Shown: one piece after another, positions 1 through 4,896 of the stretch | Layout of the letters: every line of letters begins with the position of its first letter | Numbering within the stretch: the first letter of the stretch is position 1 | From: an uncultured Bacteroidales bacterium | Lineage (GTDB): Bacteria > Bacteroidota > Bacteroidia > Bacteroidales > UBA932 | DNA length: 7,584 bases | Direction of reading: 5' to 3' | NCBI GenBank assembly: GCA_946415795.1 | Contig: CAMKTW010000082.1 | Span: 1 to 7,584 of the forward strand | The notes under the pieces: model-generated | Database searches by the model: none | The model's input: only the letters and a program-made list of their open reading frames with translations | Told to the model about the DNA's origin: nothing | Program-made: the position numbers and the translations under genes

Positions 1-127
1 AGTCAGGACCGCATTTGAAAGGCTGTACGCCAAATCCCCGGCGCTTCAGCGCCCGCAGCAACCCCACCGTGAAGGTGGTCTTGCCGCTGCCTGAGGCGAG
101 TGCGCCTATGACAAGTTGGGGCTTCAT
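1..127 (-). CDS. cbiA: Cobyrinate a,c-diamide synthase, N-terminal 42 residues (cut by window edge)
   Basis: Reading leftward from the ATG at 127-125, the visible 42 codons encode a protein that opens with a beta strand and a P-loop variant, ASGSGKTT (residues 11-18), and reaches VQPFKCGPD (residues 34-42). That spacing and the FKCGPD motif are hallmarks of CbiA/CobB, the glutamine- and ATP-dependent amidase that converts the a and c carboxylates of cobyrinate to amides in cobalamin synthesis. The ATG overlaps the stop of the upstream TonB-dependent receptor (ATGA), so the two are probably co-transcribed and translationally coupled. No Shine-Dalgarno is visible inside the end of the receptor gene. 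The remaining synthetase and glutaminase domains lie beyond the left edge. CobQ and other P-loop amidotransferases are less likely because they lack this exact start. The family call is firm; the choice of substrate within the family is inferred. Confidence 0.88.
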   Translation of the reverse strand, partial: MKPQLVIGALASGSGKTTFTVGLLRALKRRGFGVQPFKCGPD

Positions 128-2331
128 CGCTTGCACAGGTAGTAATTGAATTTGAGAAAGAATGCGCGGCCGGGCTTCTGCAGCATATAATTGTCGTATG
201 CGAGGGTATCAAACAGGTTGGTACACTCCAGCGATATGTTGTAGCGCCCGCCGTGCCAGGAATAGAGCAGCGCAGCATCGGTGAGGTGCTGGGTCGGAAC
301 TGTGGGTTTGCCGGCAGCCGAGCCGTACGCAGCCCAGGTCACGTAGAACCAGTGCACCCACTGATAGTTCGCCCCTATCCTCAGGCGCCCGTCGGGAAAT
401 CCGACGTTATAGAAAGTATATGCGGCAGAGAGATTGCAGAAGGTCCAGGGGCGGTTGGGCGTGCGGTTAAGGTAGGTCACCGATGGGGTACCAGACTGGG
501 TATACTGCCGCATATCCCTGCTGGAATCATAGCTCGCATTTGCCGTCAGAAACAGCCTGCCCGCCCAGTTATACTGAATCTCCCCATCCACACCCTTGAT
601 GTGTACAGCTGCGACATTTGTATATTGCATCATCCCTTCCGACTCCATTACGTTCGCCTGTATGTAATTGTCCACCAGCCGGACAAATCCGTTGGCCTCG
701 TAGCTGATAAGGTGTCCGTCGCCAAGGTCTAAAGTGCCGAAGGCGCCCAGATTGAAGTTGTTGCCTGTCTCCGGCCTCAAAGTGAGATTGGGATATACGG
801 TAGTGCCGTTGCCCAGCATTTCGCGGGACACCGGCAGCCGGACGCTGTGCTCGTAGGATACCTTTACCTGCAGGGGTTCGGAAATCCGTAACCTGCCGCC
901 TGCGCCATATCCGAGGTAGTTGCGCGTAGCGTCAGGCTCCACCTTGTCTGCACCGGTCTGGGAGGCCATTTCACTCTGGCCTACCTTCAGACGGTCCAGG
1001 TAATCCTTCAGGAAAAAGACATTCTCCAGGCGGCCGTCCAACAGAGACTGGCTGTATGCAAGGCCTATGATATTGCGGGCCATCACATCGTTGGTCGGTG
1101 CAAAGGTCTTGTCGTATCCGTCACTCTGACGGTTCTCCACCACATTCAGCATATAGTTCAGCGTCAGCGAATGTCCCTGGGCAAGCTTGTAGTCCAGGGT
1201 GGTCCTGGCTATGGTGAGCGGCCTGAAGTAGTTGCGCAGGGTCCTGCCCCTTCCGCGGATTTCGCTGTAAGCCCCGTCGATGTAGGTTCCGTCCCAATAG
1301 TATTGCCTCAGGGTGGTATCAATTGTCTGCGAATGGTCGCGTGTATGAGAGACCAGGGCGCTCAGCTGGAAGGCGTCGGTAAACCGTTTGGCGTAGCGGG
1401 CCGTAAGGTTCAGAGCCCGTGAATTACGGGTGGCCATACCCACCACGTGGCTTTGGGTAGCGCCTGTCTGCACCTGCTTGCCGGTGACCGAGAGCGATGC
1501 CGAGACAAAGAAATCATCGGCCCAGGAACGGTCCCTCACCCCCGCCTCCAACTGCACGAACATCGAGCCGTAGGCGTCGTGGAATCGCGGCAGGTCGGTG
1601 ATGATGAAGGCGCTGTGGTCTTCGTTGCGCACCTTGACCCCGCGCATAAGATAGTTGTTGCGGGAGTACTGCAGGCCGAATGAAGGCTTTATGATGATGC
1701 CCGCCTTAGGGGTCTTGTACTGCGCGCTGAAATCTGCACGGTGGGTATTGAAAGAACCGGCGCCGTAAGAGAAATCGAGGTAGTTGAGGCTGCGACGGTT
1801 GGTCACTATGTTTATGGCGCCGCCAAGGGCGTCGCTGCCCAGCGTTGCGGGAATCACCCCCTTGTAAATCTCTACGTGGTCTATGGTGTTGAGAGGCAGG
1901 TTGGAGAGGTTTACTCCGGAACCCTTTGCCTCCAGTGCGATGCCGTCTATGAAGTAGCGGACAGAATTGCCGGAGAGGCCGTTTAGCGCTAGGTCATAAT
2001 CGCTGCCGACACCTCCCTGAGTGCGGATACGGACGCCTGATGTGCGCGACACCGCCTGCGAGAGCGACTGCAGCAGAGCCACCTGCCGACCAACTTCCAC
2101 CGCCGTAGCAGCAAAAGCGCCCTGGCGGATCTGATGTGCCGCCCCCTGCGCCGTGACCGAAGCTCCGCTGAGCTGCACGGTATCTGCAAGGGCACCCTGA
2201 ACGGCCACGGTGTCGGCCTGCATTTCCGGGGTCAGCATCTCCTCGGCAAACGGTCCCCCGGCAGCGGGGAAATCCCGCCCGTAGAGCTGCAAACAAAGGC
2301 ACAAAGCCACCGCTATCGTCGTTATCCGCAT
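124..2331 (-). CDS. TonB-dependent outer-membrane receptor, probable corrinoid/cofactor importer
   Basis: This 735-residue protein begins with a signal peptide (residues 1 to about 18, hydrophobic core IAVALCLCLQL). A short region follows with a possible TonB box near residues 50-60 (DTVQLSGASV). The plug domain spans about 80-178 and contains SGVRIRTQGG, RYFIDGIALE and VEIYKG. It ends in LGSDALGGAINIVTN, the classic plug signature. The rest is a beta-barrel of aromatic-rich strands. There is no N-terminal carboxypeptidase-like domain, and no SusD-type lipoprotein gene beside it, so a SusC-type glycan transporter is unlikely. Its gene overlaps the start of a cobyrinate a,c-diamide synthase gene, which suggests uptake of cobalamin, cobinamide or a related tetrapyrrole. 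The substrate remains inference, because siderophore receptors share the same fold. The protein ends FFLKFNYYLCKR, with polar residues after the final aromatic strand. The start at 2331 fits the signal peptide. Confidence 0.9.
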   Translation of the reverse strand: MRITTIAVALCLCLQLYGRDFPAAGGPFAEEMLTPEMQADTVAVQGALADTVQLSGASVTAQGAAHQIRQGAFAATAVEVGRQVALLQSLSQAVSRTSGVRIRTQGGVGSDYDLALNGLSGNSVRYFIDGIALEAKGSGVNLSNLPLNTIDHVEIYKGVIPATLGSDALGGAINIVTNRRSLNYLDFSYGAGSFNTHRADFSAQYKTPKAGIIIKPSFGLQYSRNNYLMRGVKVRNEDHSAFIITDLPRFHDAYGSMFVQLEAGVRDRSWADDFFVSASLSVTGKQVQTGATQSHVVGMATRNSRALNLTARYAKRFTDAFQLSALVSHTRDHSQTIDTTLRQYYWDGTYIDGAYSEIRGRGRTLRNYFRPLTIARTTLDYKLAQGHSLTLNYMLNVVENRQSDGYDKTFAPTNDVMARNIIGLAYSQSLLDGRLENVFFLKDYLDRLKVGQSEMASQTGADKVEPDATRNYLGYGAGGRLRISEPLQVKVSYEHSVRLPVSREMLGNGTTVYPNLTLRPETGNNFNLGAFGTLDLGDGHLISYEANGFVRLVDNYIQANVMESEGMMQYTNVAAVHIKGVDGEIQYNWAGRLFLTANASYDSSRDMRQYTQSGTPSVTYLNRTPNRPWTFCNLSAAYTFYNVGFPDGRLRIGANYQWVHWFYVTWAAYGSAAGKPTVPTQHLTDAALLYSWHGGRYNISLECTNLFDTLAYDNYMLQKPGRAFFLKFNYYLCKR

Positions 2332-2337
2332 AACTTA

Positions 2338-2345
2338 CAAATGTA
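2338..2345 (-). promoter_or_regulatory. Bacteroidota -7 element for the TonB-dependent receptor
   Basis: On the minus strand this reads TACATTTG, an exact match to the Bacteroidota -7 consensus TAnnTTTG. Only six bases (TAAGTT) separate it from the receptor's ATG. A start of transcription about 4-8 bases downstream would put the RNA 5' end at or next to the start codon, so the transcript would be leaderless or nearly so. I see no convincing TTTG at about -33. The match is seen directly; promoter activity is inferred. Confidence 0.6.
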
Positions 2346-2358
2346 ATCAATTTATCGC

Positions 2359-2366
2359 TATATTTG
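2359..2366 (+). promoter_or_regulatory. Bacteroidota -7 element for the msrA-fRMsr gene
   Basis: The plus strand reads TATATTTG, an exact TAnnTTTG match, four bases before the ATG at 2371. As with the divergent gene, this places the expected transcription start at about the start codon. The protein cannot start later, because the catalytic GCFWG motif begins at residue 11. The only nearby -33 candidate is a weak TTAC. Promoter activity is inferred. Confidence 0.6.
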
Positions 2367-2370
2367 CGCT

Positions 2371-3396
2371 ATGAGGTTCAAAGAGATATATTTTGCCGGC
2401 GGGTGCTTCTGGGGCGTAGAGCACTTTTTCAAGAGGATAACCGGAGTGGTTTCCACCACCCCTGGTTATGCCAACGGGCACATCGCCAATCCAACTTACG
2501 AGCAGGTCTATCGCGACAATACCGGCTTTGCCGAAACGGTGCTTGTGAAGTATAATCCAGATGCGGTCAGTCCCGGTTTGCTCTGCCGTCTGTTCTTTAT
2601 GATTATCGACCCGTTGTCGCTGAACAGGCAGGGCGAAGATGTCGGGACCCGCTATCGCACCGGGGTATATTACTCTTCGGAGACAGACCTGCCGGTTCTG
2701 CAGGCCGCCTTCGCTGCGGAATCAGAACGCCTTGGCGCCGCCCCTGTTACGGAGCTGCTGCCGCTACGGTGCTTCTACGACGCCGAAGATTATCATCAGA
2801 AATATCTTGACAAGAATCCGGGAGGCTATTGTCATCTGTCGCTCAAGACTTTCGCCTATTTGAAGGTGTTCGAAAAGGTCCGGCTGTATCTGGGTGATGG
2901 CACTTCCGGCGGGCACGATACCGTTTCCTCCCCCGGCGAGGCCGACCCAATAGCCCGTATGTCGGAGATTGCCGCCATTATCCACGAAGGGATGGGCTTC
3001 TTCTGGACAGGATTCTACCGGGTTGTCCCCAAAGCCGGCCCGAATACAACCGCTGATACTCCCGAAGAGTGCCAGCTGGTGTTAGGACCGTTCCAGGGGT
3101 CACCCGCCTGCCTTCGCATAGGCTACGGCCGCGGAGTCTGCGGCACCGCCTGGAAAGAACAGCGCACCATCGTAGTCCCCGACGTGGAGCAGTTCCCCGG
3201 ACACATCGCCTGCAGCAGCGCCTCCCGCAGCGAGATTGTGGTGCCGGTATTTGCCGATGACGGCCAGGGTCAGGAATCCGACTCCGCCGGCAACTCCTCA
3301 CGCCACGTCACCGCAGTACTGGACATAGACAGCGACCACCTCGCCACCTTCGACGCCGAAGACGCCAAGTGGCTGGAACTAATCGTAGACTTATAA
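2371..3396 (+). CDS. msrA: Fused methionine sulfoxide reductase: MsrA domain plus GAF-type fRMsr domain
   Basis: The gene encodes a 341-residue protein with two enzymes in series. Residues 1 to about 165 are MsrA, which reduces methionine-S-sulfoxide. It shows GGCFWG with catalytic Cys12, GYANG, GTRYRTGVYY, DYHQKYL and a likely resolving Cys154 in GGYCHL, the two-cysteine arrangement of compact MsrAs. After a linker of about 25 residues, residues 191 to 341 are a GAF-fold free-methionine-R-sulfoxide reductase. This part shows WTGFYR, LGPFQGSPACLRI, GRGVCGTA, GHIACSSASRSEIVVPV and AVLDIDS. Its cysteines 247, 257 and 281 have the same 10- and 24-residue spacing as the catalytic set Cys84, 94 and 118 of E. 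coli fRMsr (YebR). The protein lacks a signal peptide, so it is probably cytosolic and repairs oxidised methionine of both stereochemistries. MsrA is usually fused to MsrB, so this pairing is unusual. Both domains carry small extra loops (about 221-232 and 298-310). Confidence 0.93.
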   Translation: MRFKEIYFAGGCFWGVEHFFKRITGVVSTTPGYANGHIANPTYEQVYRDNTGFAETVLVKYNPDAVSPGLLCRLFFMIIDPLSLNRQGEDVGTRYRTGVYYSSETDLPVLQAAFAAESERLGAAPVTELLPLRCFYDAEDYHQKYLDKNPGGYCHLSLKTFAYLKVFEKVRLYLGDGTSGGHDTVSSPGEADPIARMSEIAAIIHEGMGFFWTGFYRVVPKAGPNTTADTPEECQLVLGPFQGSPACLRIGYGRGVCGTAWKEQRTIVVPDVEQFPGHIACSSASRSEIVVPVFADDGQGQESDSAGNSSRHVTAVLDIDSDHLATFDAEDAKWLELIVDL

Positions 3397-3410
3397 AAAA
3401 CCGAGGGGAT

Positions 3411-3450
3411 ATAAAAAACAGACACCCACTTCGAGGATAGATGTCTGTTT
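3411..3450 (-). terminator. Intrinsic terminator of the candidate small RNA, possibly bidirectional
   Basis: A perfect 9-bp stem pairs AAACAGACA (3416-3424) with TGTCTGTTT (3442-3450) across a 17-base loop. Read leftward, the stem runs straight into a T tract (TGTCTGTTTTTTATA), the form of a rho-independent terminator. Read rightward it has only TTT followed by AGATT, but it lies 20 bp after the msrA-fRMsr stop and may also end that transcript. Confidence 0.65.
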
Positions 3451-3482
3451 AGATTGCCCTAACAATATGAGAACAATTCGAT
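3411..3482 (-). ncRNA. Candidate leftward small RNA, about 70 nt
   Basis: The interval is bounded on the minus strand by a strong promoter (boxes at 3517-3512 and 3494-3487) and by a stem-loop followed by six Ts. The predicted RNA starts at about 3482, where the minus-strand base is A, and ends at about 3411. It contains no ATG. Its 5' half has a repeated ATTGTT and a weak ATTG/CAAT hairpin around a TTAGGG loop. Its 3' half is the terminator stem, whose apical part can also pair (UCCUC/GUGGG around GAA, with one U-U mismatch). I do not recognise the family. It might belong to a known Bacteroidales RNA class, or the promoter might drive an attenuated leader. The signals are seen; the RNA itself is inferred. 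Confidence 0.5.
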
Positions 3483-3486
3483 GGTG

Positions 3487-3517
3487 CAAATATAGCACAC
3501 GAAAACCCGTTTGTCAA
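3487..3517 (-). promoter_or_regulatory. Strong leftward promoter in the intergenic region
   Basis: On the minus strand TTGACA (3517-3512) is followed by a 17-bp spacer and TATATTTG (3494-3487). This satisfies the general sigma-70 layout (TTGACA, 17 bp, TATATT) and the Bacteroidota TAnnTTTG consensus at once. It is the best promoter in the window. The only thing downstream before a terminator is about 70 bp of non-coding sequence. Confidence 0.65.
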
Positions 3518-3574
3518 TAGTCTTGGTGCATAAAAGTTACGCTTATCTTGTTTTCAATAATAGTCTATTTCTCT

Positions 3575-3623
3575 ATTGGCAGCGAATAGCAGTTTAAGCA
3601 TAATGTACATATTCTCTGCCAGT
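3575..3623. repeat. Imperfect inverted repeat (stem-loop) of unknown role
   Basis: The arms 3575-3588 and 3610-3623 pair over 14 positions with one C-T mismatch and one T-G wobble (core TGGCAG/CTGCCA plus GAAT/ATTC). They flank a 21-base loop that adjoins an ATGTACAT palindrome. A TTAAAAAA tract follows on the right, but there is no T run in either reading direction, so it does not look like a standard terminator. It could be an operator, an RNA structure or the remnant of a small mobile element. Confidence 0.45.
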
Positions 3624-3681
3624 TAAAAAATGGGCATTTTCGAAAACGTAAGTTTTTCAGCAGAAAGTCTGAGCATTTCCG

Positions 3682-3723
3682 TTTAGGGCTGGCCTAAGCG
3701 CGATATTTGGCGGCATAACGGAG
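3682..3723 (+). promoter_or_regulatory. Probable promoter and weak ribosome-binding site for the DUF4160-DUF2442 pair
   Basis: GATATTTG at 3702-3709 matches TAnnTTTG at all but the first fixed base. A TTTA at 3682-3685 sits about 20 bp upstream, where the -33 TTTG is expected. A CGGAG at 3719-3723 lies 9 bases before the ATG at 3733 and could act as a ribosome-binding site. All these matches are imperfect, so the call is moderate. Confidence 0.4.
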
Positions 3724-3732
3724 TTTATTATT

Positions 3733-3990
3733 ATGCCAGAAATCAGTTCGTTTTACGGTATTGTCATCTCGATGTTTTTCAGTGACCACAACCCACCTCA
3801 CTTTCACGTAAGGTATCAAGGGTATGAAGCCACAATAGATATCCTGACAGGGACGATCAAAGGCTCACTTCCCCGCAGAGTTGTTAATATGGTGTATGAA
3901 TGGCTTGACCAGCATCGGGATGAATTGCTGAAAAATTGGGAGAGAGGGGAATCTTTTTTACCTTTGGTGAAGATAAAACCATTGGATTAG
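3733..3990 (+). CDS. DUF4160 family protein
   Basis: This 85-residue protein has the layout of DUF4160: an N-terminal MPEISSFYGIVI segment, then FFSDHNPPHFHVRYQGYEA (residues 15-33), then a helical part with LPRRVV and EWLDQHRDELLKNWE, ending in a short basic tail. The His19/His23/His25 cluster in DHNPPHFH is the most conserved part of the family and could bind metal or form an active site, but no biochemical role is known to me. The length is normal and the protein looks intact. It has no signal peptide or membrane segment. The stop is 3 bp before a DUF2442 gene. That pair recurs in many bacteria and is often suspected to be a toxin-antitoxin module. G+C is about 45%, below the neighbours, which fits an acquired cassette. 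Confidence 0.85.
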   Translation: MPEISSFYGIVISMFFSDHNPPHFHVRYQGYEATIDILTGTIKGSLPRRVVNMVYEWLDQHRDELLKNWERGESFLPLVKIKPLD

Positions 3991-3993
3991 AGG

Positions 3994-4242
3994 ATGCACC
4001 CTGACTTGCTACATATAACAAATGCGGAGTACCTATCCGATTATGTACTGAAGCTCTCCTTCAACACAGGAGAGGTGCGTGTGTTCGACTTTTCACTTTA
4101 CTTTGACAAAGGCATCTTAACCAAGCTCCAGGATATGGATTATTTCAAGAATTACACCCTGGACGGTTGGACTGTAGACTGGAATAACGAGATTGGACTG
4201 GCCCCCGAATTCCTGTACGAGCACAGCAAACCTGCAGTCTAA
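3994..4242 (+). CDS. DUF2442 family protein
   Basis: This 82-residue protein matches DUF2442: a YLSDYVLKLSFNTGEVRVFDFSLYF segment (residues 13-37) followed by TVDWNNEIGLAPEFLYEHS (residues 60-78), the usual W-N-E/G-APE-LYE pattern. It appears complete and soluble. The ATG follows the DUF4160 stop by AGG, within TTAGAGGATG, so translation probably re-initiates from the upstream gene. As the second member of the pair it would be the likelier partner or antitoxin if this is a toxin-antitoxin module. However, I see no recognisable DNA-binding domain, and the assignment of roles is speculative. The gene converges on yggS with 24 bp between the two stops. Confidence 0.82.
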   Translation: MHPDLLHITNAEYLSDYVLKLSFNTGEVRVFDFSLYFDKGILTKLQDMDYFKNYTLDGWTVDWNNEIGLAPEFLYEHSKPAV

Positions 4243-4266
4243 AATCCTATTAATTCGAATATCCTC

Positions 4267-4896
4267 TTAGCGGGAGCCAAAGATGGCGCTGCCGATGCGG
4301 ATAATTGTGGCGCCTTCTTCGACGGCGATGCGCCAGTCGCCGCTCATACCCATTGAGAGTTCTGAAAGGCCGGTGCGCAGAAGCACGTCGTGCGCGGCAC
4401 GGAAATCGGCGCGGATACGTGCCTCGTCGTCGGTATTTGTGGCCATCGCCATAATGCCGCGGATGCGGACATTCTTATAGTCGGAGGCATTAGCCGCCAC
4501 ATCGACGGCTTCATCCGGGCTGAATCCCGTTTTGCTCTCTTCCGCAGCCACGTGCACCTCCAGCAGGCAGTCCACCACCCTGCCGGCAGCCCCTGCAGCC
4601 CTGTCTATGGCCGATAGCAGGTGCTCCGAATCCACCGACTCTATGAGCGCAGCGTACGGAATCACATTCTTTATCTTATTTGTCTGGAGATGGCCTATGA
4701 AATGCCATTCGATGTCGGCAGGCAAAGCCTTGGCCTTGGACTCCATTTCCAGGGGGCGGTTCTCGCCGAAGCGGCGCTGTCCTGCCTGATATGCCGCCAG
4801 AATATCCTCCACCGGCTTAAACTTGGAAACCGCCACCAGAGCAACTGATGACGGTATTTCCTTCTTAAGTGCAATCAGATTTCCGGCTACGCCCAT
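4267..4896 (-). CDS. yggS: YggS/PLPBP family pyridoxal-phosphate homeostasis protein
   Basis: This 209-residue protein has the single-domain alanine-racemase-like barrel fold of the YggS/PLPBP family. These proteins bind pyridoxal 5'-phosphate and help keep vitamin B6 and amino-acid pools balanced without a known catalytic reaction. The PLP lysine is Lys25 in VAVSKFKP. Other family motifs are FGEN (43-46), WHFIGHLQTNK (64-74), ESKTGF (120-125), IRGIMAM (145-151), SMGMSGD (181-187) and RIGSAIFG (200-207), the last two forming much of the phosphate site. It is slightly shorter than the usual 220-235 residues, mostly at the N terminus. The ATG overlaps the yidC stop by one base (TAATG), so translation is probably coupled to yidC. 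It is the last gene visible in the leftward operon. Confidence 0.93.
   Translation of the reverse strand: MGVAGNLIALKKEIPSSVALVAVSKFKPVEDILAAYQAGQRRFGENRPLEMESKAKALPADIEWHFIGHLQTNKIKNVIPYAALIESVDSEHLLSAIDRAAGAAGRVVDCLLEVHVAAEESKTGFSPDEAVDVAANASDYKNVRIRGIMAMATNTDDEARIRADFRAAHDVLLRTGLSELSMGMSGDWRIAVEEGATIIRIGSAIFGSR

Larger units (their letters stand above)
3397..3732. other. 336-bp AT-rich intergenic region
   Basis: No protein-coding gene is supported here. From left to right it holds a stem-loop that ends in T runs when read leftward, a leftward promoter with near-consensus -35 and -10 boxes, an imperfect 14-bp inverted repeat, a 10-bp palindrome (TTTTCGAAAA, 3637-3646) and a plausible rightward promoter for the DUF4160 gene. 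A hand count over 3541-3600 gives 35% G+C, well below the flanking genes. Confidence 0.8.

Noticed and set aside
253..732. Plus-strand ORF (159 codons) inside the TonB-dependent receptor gene
   Set aside because: It is antisense to conserved barrel sequence and has no recognisable domain or promoter.
1994..2350. Minus-strand ORF (118 codons) overlapping the receptor's signal peptide and plug
   Set aside because: It is out of frame with the clear signal peptide and plug motifs, and its Arg/Gly/Cys-rich composition is typical of a G+C-rich shadow frame.
3397..3732. CRISPR array or tRNA gene in the intergenic gap
   Set aside because: There are no regularly spaced direct repeats and no cloverleaf with a TTCGA-type T arm; the visible structures are single hairpins.
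4243..4266. Terminator between the convergent DUF2442 and yggS genes
   Set aside because: Only an 8-bp ATTCGAAT palindrome is present, with no G+C-rich stem or T run.
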